Positions 7,181 through 16,099 of a stretch of DNA of 64,000 nucleotides are shown here, piece after piece. The stretch spans positions 71,338 through 135,337 of the forward strand of contig DATJBF010000005.1 of NCBI GenBank assembly GCA_035515475.1, given 5' to 3'. The position numbers were made by a program, and so were the translations under genes. Every line of letters begins with the position of its first letter. Positions within the stretch are counted from its first letter, which is position 1. This DNA comes from DATJBF01 sp035515475 (lineage in GTDB: Bacteria; Verrucomicrobiota; Verrucomicrobiia; Palsa-1439). The notes beneath the pieces are model-generated. The model did no database searches. It was not told the origin of the DNA and saw nothing but the letters and a program-made list of their open reading frames with translations.

Positions 7181-8558
7181 GCTCGCCCGCCGCGTCCAGC
7201 AAACCGTACTTCACCAGCCGCCGTCGCAACGCGTCGCGTTCGATGCCCAACAATTCCGCCGCGCGGGTTTGGTTGCCGCCGGCGCGCTCCATCGCCTGCA
7301 GGACGAGTTCGCGTTCGACTTCGGCCAGCGCCACGCCCCGGCCGGGCAGTTCGACCACCCATTTCCCGTTCTTCTTCACGCCGGCCCGGATTTCAGGAGG
7401 GAGATGCTTGGGCTGAATGACGTCGTCGGATTCCAGGATGACCAACCGTTCGACGGCGTTGCGCAACTCGCGGACGTTCCCCGGCCAATCGTAACACCGC
7501 AGCGCGTCCCCGGCCTCGGGGGACAATTGTTTCGGCGACTTCTTGAATTCTTCGGCAAAGTGCTTGAGAAAATGTTCGGCCAATTGGGGAATGTCCTCGC
7601 GTCGTTCTCGCAACGGCGGGATGTCGACCGAGATCACCTTCAGTCGATAGAGCAAGTCTTGGCGGAACTCACCACGCGCCACGGTTTCGGTGAGGTTCTT
7701 GTTGGTGCAGGCGATGACGCGGACATCCACCGCGATGTCCTGCGTACCGCCGACCCGGCGAAATTGCCGGGTCTCGAGTACGCGCAGCAACTTGGCCTGC
7801 ATCGCCGGTTTGAGGTCGCCGATTTCATCGAGCAGCAACGTGCCGCCGTCGGCCAACTCGAATAACCCTTTCCGGGACGTCTTCGCGTCGGTGAACGCGC
7901 CGCGCTCGTGGCCGAACAATTCGCTTTCGAACAGGTTTTCCGGCACGGCCGAGCAATTGATGTCGAGGAACGGATGTTCGGCGCGTCGGCCGCCGAAATG
8001 GATCGCCCGCGCGGCCAGTTCCTTGCCCGTCCCGTTCTCGCCTTCGATCAGCACCGTGGTCGCGTCGCTTTCGGCAATCTTGGCGAGCAACTCGCGCGCA
8101 GCACGCATCGGGGGGCTTTGGCCGACGAGATTCTCCAGACCAAACTTCCGCGCCTGTTGGCGTTGCAGGCGGGCGACTTCACGGCGCAGCTTTAATTCCC
8201 CGCGCGCCTTGTCCAGCGCCACGCGGACCTCATCGAAGTCGAACGGCTTGCACAGATAATTGTGGGCGCCGAGCCGGACGCATTCCACCGCGCGGGCGAT
8301 GCCCGTATCGGCGGTCAACATGATGACGGCGATTTCCTTTCCGAGATTCTTGATTTCCTGCAGCACCTGGACGCCGTCCATGCCGGGCAGGCGCAGATCG
8401 AGCAGCACCAGATCGTACCCATCGTTGCGGATCAGGTTGAGTCCTTCCTCGCCGCTGGGGGAGGTCTCCACCTCGTAGCCTTCGCGCATCAGCTTTTGCT
8501 GAAGCGACCAGCGCACCAGCTTCTCATCGTCAATGACCAATACTTTGGCTCTAGCCAT
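7161..8558 (-). CDS. sigma-54-dependent response regulator (NtrC/ZraR type)
   Basis: 465 residues: receiver domain 1-120 or so with the phospho-acceptor Asp in LVLLDLRLPGMDG, AAA+ domain with Walker A GENGTGKE, and a C-terminal Fis-type helix-turn-helix (GGNQTRAAELLGIERDALRR). The sigma-54 contact loop reads GAFTDA in place of the commoner GAFTGA. The start at 8558 overlaps the end of the kinase gene by eight bases, so the pair is translationally coupled. It is the last gene of the haem/cytochrome operon and lies next to two sigma-54 promoters, which makes the cytochrome-porin operon and the 33-residue gene natural targets. Target assignment is inference. Confidence 0.9.
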   Translation of the reverse strand: MARAKVLVIDDEKLVRWSLQQKLMREGYEVETSPSGEEGLNLIRNDGYDLVLLDLRLPGMDGVQVLQEIKNLGKEIAVIMLTADTGIARAVECVRLGAHNYLCKPFDFDEVRVALDKARGELKLRREVARLQRQQARKFGLENLVGQSPPMRAARELLAKIAESDATTVLIEGENGTGKELAARAIHFGGRRAEHPFLDINCSAVPENLFESELFGHERGAFTDAKTSRKGLFELADGGTLLLDEIGDLKPAMQAKLLRVLETRQFRRVGGTQDIAVDVRVIACTNKNLTETVARGEFRQDLLYRLKVISVDIPPLRERREDIPQLAEHFLKHFAEEFKKSPKQLSPEAGDALRCYDWPGNVRELRNAVERLVILESDDVIQPKHLPPEIRAGVKKNGKWVVELPGRGVALAEVERELVLQAMERAGGNQTRAAELLGIERDALRRRLVKYGLLDAAGEPSAATC

Positions 8559-10065
8559 GGCTGAATACCTCCTCCCGTACGTCCGCTTCGGACGGAGCCC
8601 AGGCGGCAAATTCCAGGGTGAACGTGCTTCCCCGGCCGACGTCGCTGGTCACTTCAATCACGCCCCGGTGTTTTTCCACGATGGTCCGGGTAATGGCCAA
8701 TCCCAGTCCTGTGCCGCGGTGTTTCGTCGTGAAGAACGGCGAGAAAATCTTCCGCAGGTTCTCCGGCGCGATGCCGTTGCCCGTGTCGCAGATGCTGACG
8801 CGGACGGACCGATCGTGACCGGGCCGCAACACTTTGTTCAACGTTTCCGCGCGCACCGTCAACGTACCGCCGTCGGGCATCGCTTGAACGGCGTTCAGGA
8901 GGACGTTCAGGACCGCCTGTTGAACTTGGGAACTATCGGCGCAGATCGGTGGCAGGTCGGCCGGACACTGCTCGACAATTCGCACGTGCTGCTTCTGAGC
9001 GTCGGGCCGAATCAGCCCGAGCATGGGCTTGATGATATCGCTCACGGCGCAGGCCGCGATCTCCGGGTCGCGCTGGCGCGAGAAATCCAGCAACTCCCGC
9101 AAGGTGGCGTTCAAGCGCGCGATCTGCCGCCGGATTTCGGCGACAATCTCGCCCTGCTGTCCGTTGCCGCCGTTTTCCGACAGCACTTCCACTGCCGCGC
9201 CGATGCCGGCCAACGGATTGCGGATCTCGTGGGCGATGCCCGCGGCCAGTTCGCCAATCGAGGCGAGCTTGCCCGCTTGTTGGATCTGCTTCTCGTGCGA
9301 CTCGTGCAATTCGCGTTTGGCGGCATCGAGGCTCTGCAGCATCCGGTTGAAACCGGTGGCGAGCTCGCCGATTTCATCTTTGGTCTGCGCGGCGACCCGA
9401 ACGTTGAGGTCGCCGGCCTGGACCTTGCGCATTTGTTCCAAGACCTGACTGACGGGTTGAGTGACCAGCCGGACGATGAGCAGCCACAACACAACGCCGA
9501 CCAGCACGAAGATCACCACGCCGTAGGCGATGAGCAGATTGCGGTTGCTGGCCACGCTGGCTTCGGCGGGCGCGAGGGACCGTTCCAGGACAATCGCGCC
9601 GTTGTATCGCTGCCGGGGATCGTGACATTTCTGGCAGCTGTCGACGTTGGTGACCGGGCGCATGGCGACGGCGAGACGTTCGCCGTTTTCGGTCCGCTCC
9701 CCCTGCAGCACACGGCCTTCGCCGAACAATTCCGGCGGCACGGTCATTACGGCGTGCTCGATCTCCTGGGTTTCGGTCGAGAACGCCACCGTGCCGTCGA
9801 CGCGGATCACGCGGCCCCGGCGGATTTCGTCGCTGGCCTGCATCCGCATGAGGAATCCCTGCAACTCCAGATGGCGATCGCTGAGCATCACGCCGTTGAG
9901 GTACTCGTGCACCATCGAGGCCGCGATGAGATTCTGCGCCTGGGTGCGCTCGTGCCACCATTCGCTTTGGACGCGAATCACGAAATACGTGTAGATCCCG
10001 ATTACCATGGCAACCGTTACGCCGACGGCCACGAGAACTTTCGCCGTGAGATTACGTCGCAGCAT
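8551..10065 (-). CDS. Sensor histidine kinase with periplasmic haem c site
   Basis: 504 residues. A first membrane span (about 8-30) is followed by a periplasmic sensor of the DUF3365/Tll0287 kind containing CQKCH at 144-148, a single covalent haem c site, then a second span (177-200), HAMP, HisKA (H-box GIAHEIRNPLAGIG) and HATPase domains with N, G1 and G2 boxes. Such sensors read periplasmic redox state or bind small ligands at haem. The start at 10065 overlaps the NrfD-like gene by 14 bases, and the next gene is its response regulator, so the electron-transfer operon codes for its own redox sensor. Confidence 0.88.
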   Translation of the reverse strand: MLRRNLTAKVLVAVGVTVAMVIGIYTYFVIRVQSEWWHERTQAQNLIAASMVHEYLNGVMLSDRHLELQGFLMRMQASDEIRRGRVIRVDGTVAFSTETQEIEHAVMTVPPELFGEGRVLQGERTENGERLAVAMRPVTNVDSCQKCHDPRQRYNGAIVLERSLAPAEASVASNRNLLIAYGVVIFVLVGVVLWLLIVRLVTQPVSQVLEQMRKVQAGDLNVRVAAQTKDEIGELATGFNRMLQSLDAAKRELHESHEKQIQQAGKLASIGELAAGIAHEIRNPLAGIGAAVEVLSENGGNGQQGEIVAEIRRQIARLNATLRELLDFSRQRDPEIAACAVSDIIKPMLGLIRPDAQKQHVRIVEQCPADLPPICADSSQVQQAVLNVLLNAVQAMPDGGTLTVRAETLNKVLRPGHDRSVRVSICDTGNGIAPENLRKIFSPFFTTKHRGTGLGLAITRTIVEKHRGVIEVTSDVGRGSTFTLEFAAWAPSEADVREEVFSHG

Positions 10066-11329
10066 GCCGGGCCTCCCGGGCCACCCCGACGGATGTTGGC
10101 GAAACCGGCGCACCGGCCGCCGGGTGCTCAAACAGCGGCAGGTAGCGGGCGGCCAGGCCAAAAATGACCAGGCCAAACGAGAGCAGATTCAACGTGATCA
10201 CGATCTCGATCCACGAGGGAAAATAATGCGAGCCGGTGGCGGGCAACAGGCCGATCCAGGCCACGTTGAGCCGGTTGAGAATTACTCCGACGATCACCGG
10301 GATCGCGGCGGCAAACGCCCAGCGCCGGCGGCCCGACCACCGGGTCTTCAGCAGCACGAACAACGGCAGCGTCAGCAGCACCATCTCCACCGTGAACGTG
10401 AATCCTTGGAGCGGATAGGCGAACACGTCCACCCACGCGTTCCGCGCCGTGAGATCGGCAATGCGCAGGAACAAATACAACATCAGGAACGGGGTCATGC
10501 TCTTCGCCAGCACCGTCAGCACCTTCGGATCCAGTGGCCGCCGGAACATCCAAAACGACAACGCCGAAACGAAAATCGCCATCGCGAAACCGGAGACCAA
10601 TGCGCTGATGAAGAAAAACACGGGAATGAACGGCGAATACCACAACGGCAGCAGCTTCTCGGGCACGATCAGAAACAACGAGCCGAGCGACGATTGATGC
10701 ACGGTCGACAGCACCACGCCGCAGATCACAGCAGGAACGGTCACGGCGTGGACGAAATGCTCCAGGCGATGCCAGCCGAGCTTCTGGAGAACAATCGGCG
10801 CAAACTCCACGGTCAACACGCACGTGTACAGGATCACGCACCACGAGACCTCGAAGAGCACGGACCGATGCTGCCAGCTCACAATGGGCATCCAGATTTT
10901 GTAGTAGCGTCCGAGATCGACGATCAAGGCTCCCGACGCCGACAGCGTGTAGCAGAGATAAGCGGCCAGGACGATGGGACGCAGGATCGGGTAGAAGGTC
11001 CGAATGCGAAACACGTACGCCATGCACGCGGTCAGAAACCCGCCGGCGGCAAAGGCGATTCCGCACAGAACCATCGCCTTCCACAAGCCCCACGGAAAAG
11101 CGTTTGTGAGGTTCGTGACGGCTCCCAACCCGAGCGTGTAGCGCGTCGCAAACGCATATCCGCCGAGACCCCACAGCGCAATCAGGAACGCCCACCCGAC
11201 GACGGCGGCGGAGAACGATCGCGGACGTTGCCGGCCTTCGAGGAACCAGCACGCGACCACCGCCAGACCCGCCATGACCAGCGCGGCGAAAATGCGAAAC
11301 AGAATGAGCAGGAAATCCATTTCAGCCAT
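10052..11329 (-). CDS. NrfD/HybB-like quinone-interacting membrane subunit
   Basis: 425 residues with about ten hydrophobic helices and no haem motif, resembling the NrfD/PsrC and HybB family that exchanges electrons and protons with the quinone pool. It follows a four-cluster ferredoxin, the usual NrfC-NrfD pairing. GGAAGG precedes the ATG at 11329 by six bases and the start overlaps the ferredoxin stop. With the 8-haem cytochrome upstream the set resembles the Cbc-type quinol oxidoreductases of metal-reducing bacteria. The C-terminal 20 residues are Ala/Pro-rich and probably cytoplasmic. Confidence 0.85.
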   Translation of the reverse strand: MAEMDFLLILFRIFAALVMAGLAVVACWFLEGRQRPRSFSAAVVGWAFLIALWGLGGYAFATRYTLGLGAVTNLTNAFPWGLWKAMVLCGIAFAAGGFLTACMAYVFRIRTFYPILRPIVLAAYLCYTLSASGALIVDLGRYYKIWMPIVSWQHRSVLFEVSWCVILYTCVLTVEFAPIVLQKLGWHRLEHFVHAVTVPAVICGVVLSTVHQSSLGSLFLIVPEKLLPLWYSPFIPVFFFISALVSGFAMAIFVSALSFWMFRRPLDPKVLTVLAKSMTPFLMLYLFLRIADLTARNAWVDVFAYPLQGFTFTVEMVLLTLPLFVLLKTRWSGRRRWAFAAAIPVIVGVILNRLNVAWIGLLPATGSHYFPSWIEIVITLNLLSFGLVIFGLAARYLPLFEHPAAGAPVSPTSVGVAREARHAAT

Positions 11330-12227
11330 GCGTTTCCTTCCGGCTGCGCAGACGGGACACGGCGCTGAGGATCAATCCCAGCCCGATCACAATGTAGGGA
11401 ACCTTTGCCAGCCAGTTCCAGGTCAAGGCGGGCAGGGGCGTCGTCGGCAGGCCCGTGGGCAGACCGAGTTGCTCCACGGGGATATCCGACAGGTACAACC
11501 ACGAGGTTCCTCCCACCACGCGGTCGCCAAATAACGTGACGTACCGTTTGGGTTGCGCGGCGACGCGGGCCCGGGCTTCCTGCAAGATGTCCCGGTGTTT
11601 TCCATACTTCAACGCGCCCGTCGGACAGGCGGCCACGCAGGCGGGCAAAAGCCCGGCGGCCGTTCGGTCGTCACAGAAATCGCACTTGTTCACGCGAGGA
11701 GTCAACGCGTTGTCCCACTCGTATTTCGGCACGTTGAACGGGCACGCCAGAAGACAGTAGCGGCAACCGATGCATCGGTCGTCCCGCCAGACAACGGAAC
11801 CGCGAGCCGTCTTCTCCAGCGCGGCGACGGGACAGACCGAAACGCAGGCGGGCTCCAGACAATGCATGCATTGCCGTTTCACGGGGACCTGACGCATCGA
11901 TCCCTCGGACGTGGGAACGTCGCGGAAATCCACAAACGTCCGCGATTTGAACGTCAGCTTGCCGTCGCCGGGCCCGTACCCGAACGTTGCGGGCGCCAAC
12001 CCCGGATAGCCCTGCCGCACCAAGCAAGCGTTCTCGCAAGCCCGGCATCCAATGCACCGCGTGAGATCGACCAGCACCGCGCCGTCCCGGCTCGCGTCGT
12101 GGGACCCGCTTTCGGCTGACGACGCGGTCGCACCGGCCGCCAGCAGCGACAGCCCGGCCATGCCCCGGCGACAAAACGTGCGCCGCGAGATGCGCTGGGC
12201 AAACAGATGATGGCGTGGCTCCGTCAT
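11322..12227 (-). CDS. Tat-exported ferredoxin with four [4Fe-4S] clusters (HybA/NrfC type)
   Basis: 301 residues. The leader has twin arginines (ISRRTFCRRGMAGLSLLAAG). Four Cys groups follow: CIGCRACENAC, CMHCLEPACVSVC, CIGCRYCLLAC and CDFC...ACVAAC, the pattern of the 16-Cys iron-sulphur subunits of molybdoenzyme and NrfD complexes. A C-terminal hydrophobic segment (VPYIVIGLGLILSAV) may anchor it, as in HybA. It would pass electrons between the NrfD-like quinone subunit and the periplasmic multihaem cytochromes. The ATG overlaps the stop of the preceding cytochrome gene (ATGA). Confidence 0.9.
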   Translation of the reverse strand: MTEPRHHLFAQRISRRTFCRRGMAGLSLLAAGATASSAESGSHDASRDGAVLVDLTRCIGCRACENACLVRQGYPGLAPATFGYGPGDGKLTFKSRTFVDFRDVPTSEGSMRQVPVKRQCMHCLEPACVSVCPVAALEKTARGSVVWRDDRCIGCRYCLLACPFNVPKYEWDNALTPRVNKCDFCDDRTAAGLLPACVAACPTGALKYGKHRDILQEARARVAAQPKRYVTLFGDRVVGGTSWLYLSDIPVEQLGLPTGLPTTPLPALTWNWLAKVPYIVIGLGLILSAVSRLRSRKETHG

Positions 12228-13234
12228 GGTTCCTTCGCGTCGGGAGGTTGGTTGTGCGCGGACGGATCCCGCGCCGGACCCGAATCACGGTCCTGTTTGC
12301 GGGCCCGGAAATGGGGCACGGCATACCCGCAGAATACTCCCAAGAGAAACGCCAGGGCGATCAACGGGACAAACACACGTTGGTTTGCCTGCAAGTCGGC
12401 GCGCAGCTTGGCAGCCTGTTCCTCCAGGGAGCCAACCTTGTTCTCCAAGGCCTCGGGGTTGGCCGCTTTGAGCCGGGCCACTTCCTGTTCGAGCGTAGCC
12501 GTCTCATGGCTTTGGTGGACCATTTCCCGATGGCATCGGATGCAGGTCTCCGCGCCGACCGTGAAGGTGTGGCCGCGGACGCCCGTTCCGCGGATTTTCG
12601 GCGTGCCCGTCGCCAACTCAGGCATGTGGCAGGTAATACAGTGCAGTCCTTGGGAGTGATGCGTCGCGTGGGTGAAATCCTTGAGTTGTTCGGCGTGACA
12701 GGTGCCGCACATCTGGTCGGGATCGTCTTTGCGCAACGCCATGCTATGCATTTTATGACAATCAAAACAGCGGACGTTTTTCTGGCCGTGGGCGCTGACG
12801 CGCCATTCCCCATAGGTGATGCTGTGGCACGCCTGGCAGACGTCCGAGGTCACCGGCAACGCCATCTTCTCCTTGTCGGGATGATCGTCCTTCGCCGGGC
12901 CGTGACAGGATTCACAACTCACGCCGTCGTGAGAGAATTGCCCGGTTTTCCGGTCGTACTGGCTGGTGTGGCAGACGAGGCATTCCCACTTGTTTCCCTG
13001 CTGCTCGCGGATCGCCAGGAACTCGGGATTGACCGCCCGTGCGTGGGCCGAGGCCGCCCAATCCTTGGTGTCCTGTTCGTGGCAGAGCGCGCACCGGTCA
13101 GACGCTTTCTCCTCGTCCGCCCACGTCGTCATTACGCCCCAAATGACCAATGCCGAAATCCCAATGACCAGATACCGGCAAAATCCGAATGGCAGAAACA
13201 GGGGCGCGCGACGTGTTTTTTTGGTGATCGTCAT
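12224..13234 (-). CDS. Membrane-anchored octahaem cytochrome c
   Basis: 336 residues with eight CxxCH motifs (CALCH at 48-52, then CLVCH, CESCH, CQACH, CFDCH, CGTCH, CITCH, CIRCH). An uncleaved-looking N-terminal span (about 20-37) precedes the haem domain. After the last haem come a predicted coiled coil (TATLEQEVARLKAANPEALE onward) and a second membrane span near the C-terminus, so the protein seems anchored at both ends. It sits between a cytochrome b/c fusion and the ferredoxin-NrfD pair with ATGA overlaps on both sides, so it is probably the cytochrome subunit of that complex. Confidence 0.85.
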   Translation of the reverse strand: MTITKKTRRAPLFLPFGFCRYLVIGISALVIWGVMTTWADEEKASDRCALCHEQDTKDWAASAHARAVNPEFLAIREQQGNKWECLVCHTSQYDRKTGQFSHDGVSCESCHGPAKDDHPDKEKMALPVTSDVCQACHSITYGEWRVSAHGQKNVRCFDCHKMHSMALRKDDPDQMCGTCHAEQLKDFTHATHHSQGLHCITCHMPELATGTPKIRGTGVRGHTFTVGAETCIRCHREMVHQSHETATLEQEVARLKAANPEALENKVGSLEEQAAKLRADLQANQRVFVPLIALAFLLGVFCGYAVPHFRARKQDRDSGPARDPSAHNQPPDAKEP

Positions 13235-15270
13235 TTGGTTGTTCCTTGGTCCTTCGGTGCTTGGTCATTGGTCGTTTCCGCCAATCCCTGCGGTTCATCC
13301 CGCCGTTTCTTCCCGATGAGCCACGACGGATTCATCGGGTATTCCTTCGGGTCGAAAATGACCCAGTAGAAGTGCCACACCAGGATCGCCAGCGTTGCCA
13401 GTAGCGCCTCGTAGAAGTGGATCACCTGGGCCACGTCGTGCCACACTTTTGGCAGGAGCCGCAACACCGTGTTGGTGAAAATCAACATCGCGCCGGTGAT
13501 GATCATGACCACCGAACCCCAGACCAGCGCCCAGTACTCCGCTTTCTCGACATAGTTCCAGCGCCGGTGCGGCGGTGGCGTCTTGCGCAAGCCGAGGTTG
13601 TACGCCAGTTGGGCGACGGCGTCCCGCAGATCATGCGGCACCATCCACAACGCCCACAAGTAGCTGCGGCCCCGGCGGGTACCGACCAGTGTGAACAAAT
13701 GGGCCACGAACAATACCGCGAAGGTCCAACCGCAGACGCGGTGGATCATCCCGCGGACGTAGGCCCCCGTTTCTCCGAACGCTCGGAACGGCCAGCTCCA
13801 CACCGCGTCGGGGAATTTGTGCGCGAACCCGGTATAGGCCAACAGGACGAACAGTACCAGCAGCAACCAATGTTGGGCGCGGGCCAGCCGGGTCAATCGC
13901 AGTTCCGCGTGCGCATCGGCGTTTACCGCACGGATATGGGCGCGAGTTTTCCGCAGATAGTCGAGCGAATTAAACGCCACCATCCCGCCGATGGTCACAA
14001 CGATCAGCACGATGTAGAGCCGCGAAATGAAATTCACGAGGAACGGTTTGCCCTCCGCCGCGCCGGGCGGGGCATGAATTTTGAAGAACTCCGCGCTTAA
14101 CCGCGTGCCGATGCCCGGATGACACTTGCCACACGTTTGCGGCAGATTCTTCGGATTGATGGTGGAAAGCGGGTCGCTGGCGGGGAGGATGTCGTGCACG
14201 CCGTGGCAGGAAGCGCAATTGGCCGCGGTGAGATCGCCGCCCTGCAATGCCAAACCGTGAAAGCTTTGGATGTAGGTCGTGAACACGTTCGGGGGCAAGC
14301 GGTACTGCGTGATGATCCGCTGCGCCGCGTGACACTGCCCGCAGGTCTCGGGAATATTGGCCGGGGAAACCCGGGACGTCGCCAGTTTGACGGCCTGGAT
14401 GGTGTGCTCGCCGTGGCAATCGGTGCACACGGGCGCATCGCGCACGCCCCGCTTGACCGCCTGGCCGTGAACGCTGCGCAAATAGGTCTCTTCGACGTTC
14501 TCATGGCATTTCCCGCAGGTGTTGGGCACGTTCTGCCAGTACAACTTCGACTGCGGGTTGGTCGATTTGTGCAGGTCGTGCGAGCCATGGCAATCCGTGC
14601 AGACCGCTGCGTTCAGTTCGTGTTTCTTCAACAGCGCGATGCCGTGGACGCTCTCTTCGTAGCTCACGATCGGGCTGCGCTGGCGCAAATGAAATTTCTC
14701 CATCTCCGCCGTGTTGCCGTGGCATCGGCCACAGGTGTTGGGGATGTTGGTTCGATACACGGGCGAGGCGGGGTCGCGGTAATTCAGCAACTCGTGGGGA
14801 TTGCCGTGGCAATCCCGGCACGACGCCGCTTCCGAAACGCCCTTGTGAACGGCCTGGCCGTGATCGCTGTTCAGATAGATCTGCGTCTCCACCCGATGGC
14901 ACTGGCCGCAACTGACGGGCTTGAGATGTTCCGCGTGCGGCACGTCCGTGATATCGGTATGGCAACTCGTGCACAGGTTTTTCCCGTGAATCGAGCGCGA
15001 GAATTTCTCTTCATCGATGAACAGCGAGACCACCTTACCTGCGGCGTTCGTTTCGACGAGCGTCTGATCAGAATGGCAGAGGAAACAGTCGGAATTTTCA
15101 ATGGCCCGAGCGCTGGCGGCAACCGATAGAGCAGCGATGAGGAAGGCGCATCCCTGCGCCCTGATCCTCTTCGCCGACCAGCGGGGGCGAGGAGATGCTT
15201 GGGGCGCGTTCTCTCTCCCCGGGACGCACGGGAGCGGGTTCGCCGCCAACGTTAACTCATGCCGTCGCAT
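13231..15270 (-). CDS. Undecahaem cytochrome c fused to membrane cytochrome b
   Basis: 679 residues. A signal segment (about 40-56) leads into eleven CxxCH motifs between 62 and about 405 (CFLCH, CTSCH, CGQCH, CRDCH, CGRCH, CTDCH, CGKCH, CTDCH, CGQCH, CASCH, CGKCH), then a hydrophobic domain of several spans with paired histidines (RAQHWLLLVL, IHRVCGWTF, FVAHLF, VIHFYEALLA, LVWHFYW) typical of b561/Ni-hydrogenase-type diheme cytochrome b. The arrangement resembles CbcL of Geobacter, a quinol oxidase feeding extracellular electron transfer. The ATG at 15270 overlaps the ccsB stop by 14 bases. It can take quinol electrons directly to a periplasmic haem chain. Confidence 0.85.
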   Translation of the reverse strand: MRRHELTLAANPLPCVPGRENAPQASPRPRWSAKRIRAQGCAFLIAALSVAASARAIENSDCFLCHSDQTLVETNAAGKVVSLFIDEEKFSRSIHGKNLCTSCHTDITDVPHAEHLKPVSCGQCHRVETQIYLNSDHGQAVHKGVSEAASCRDCHGNPHELLNYRDPASPVYRTNIPNTCGRCHGNTAEMEKFHLRQRSPIVSYEESVHGIALLKKHELNAAVCTDCHGSHDLHKSTNPQSKLYWQNVPNTCGKCHENVEETYLRSVHGQAVKRGVRDAPVCTDCHGEHTIQAVKLATSRVSPANIPETCGQCHAAQRIITQYRLPPNVFTTYIQSFHGLALQGGDLTAANCASCHGVHDILPASDPLSTINPKNLPQTCGKCHPGIGTRLSAEFFKIHAPPGAAEGKPFLVNFISRLYIVLIVVTIGGMVAFNSLDYLRKTRAHIRAVNADAHAELRLTRLARAQHWLLLVLFVLLAYTGFAHKFPDAVWSWPFRAFGETGAYVRGMIHRVCGWTFAVLFVAHLFTLVGTRRGRSYLWALWMVPHDLRDAVAQLAYNLGLRKTPPPHRRWNYVEKAEYWALVWGSVVMIITGAMLIFTNTVLRLLPKVWHDVAQVIHFYEALLATLAILVWHFYWVIFDPKEYPMNPSWLIGKKRRDEPQGLAETTNDQAPKDQGTTK

Positions 15271-16099
15271 AACTGTGCAGTCCACTGAGCAGGTAGTTGA
15301 CGCCGAAGTAGGTGAAGATGACCGAGGCAAACCCGATGACCGAGATCCACGCCGCGCGCTGGCCTTTCCAGCCGCGCATGAACCGGCAGTGCAAGAACAC
15401 GGCGTAGATCAACCACGTGATCAGCGACCAGGTTTCCTTCGGGTCCCAACTCCAGTAGGTGCCCCACGCGGAATTCGCCCACACCGCGCCGCTGATGATG
15501 CCGACCGTCAGGAACAGGAACCCGAACGAAATCGTCTTGGCCGTGGCCGCGTCGAACGCATCCACGTAGTCAATGGTGGCACGGGCTTCCGTGCCTGTGC
15601 GTCCACGGACCGGTACGCCCGTGCCACCTCGGATTCGGACCGCCACGAGATATCCGACGCTCGCCGCAAACGCGACCGCGAACGCACCGTAGCCGAGGAA
15701 GCAGGTGAACACGTGCACCGTCAGCCAGTTCGACCGCAAGGCGGGCATCAACGGCTTGATCGTCGAATCCTGATACGTGCTCGCATACGCCAGCGTCAGC
15801 ACCGCCAGCAACGCCGTCGCCGCTCCCAACGCGGGAATCTCGCGGCGGACCCGCAACGCCAGGTAGACGACCACGACCGCCCACGCGAACAACACGAGCG
15901 ATTCGAACATGTTGCTGAACGGCGCCCGGCCCGCGCTGATCCAACGCAGGACGAGATAAACCGTCTGCGCGATCAGCCCGGCCGACAGCAGCCCGGTCGC
16001 CGCGGTCGCAAAGCGGCGTTTACTGGAAAACAGGTTCGCCGCCGCAAGCAGCAGCGCCGTCAGATAGCCAGCCAGGCTGAGATTGAATGCGAACGTCAT
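15257..16099 (-). CDS. ccsB: Cytochrome c assembly protein CcsB/CcsA
   Basis: 280 residues, about eight membrane helices and the haem-handling tryptophan-rich signature WGTYWSWDPKETWSL. With ResB (17326) it forms the system II haem lyase that attaches haem to CxxCH motifs outside the cytoplasmic membrane. AGGA precedes the ATG at 16099. Between two helices a palindromic repeat element (15576-15627) is read in frame and adds roughly 20 residues, mostly Gly, Thr, Arg and Val, to a loop. The start lies inside the 3' end of hemA. Confidence 0.92.
   Translation of the reverse strand: MTFAFNLSLAGYLTALLLAAANLFSSKRRFATAATGLLSAGLIAQTVYLVLRWISAGRAPFSNMFESLVLFAWAVVVVYLALRVRREIPALGAATALLAVLTLAYASTYQDSTIKPLMPALRSNWLTVHVFTCFLGYGAFAVAFAASVGYLVAVRIRGGTGVPVRGRTGTEARATIDYVDAFDAATAKTISFGFLFLTVGIISGAVWANSAWGTYWSWDPKETWSLITWLIYAVFLHCRFMRGWKGQRAAWISVIGFASVIFTYFGVNYLLSGLHSYATA
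15576..15627. repeat. Palindromic element inside ccsB
   Basis: TGGCACGGGC and GCCCGTGCCA form the outer arms; the DNA between also has short inverted repeats. It is translated in frame within a loop of CcsB and belongs to the class of short interspersed palindromes seen across this window. Confidence 0.6.

Noticed and set aside
8533..10167. Long plus-strand open frame opposite the sensor kinase
   Set aside because: Composition rich in His, Arg and Gln without domain pattern; the kinase on the other strand has all its motifs.
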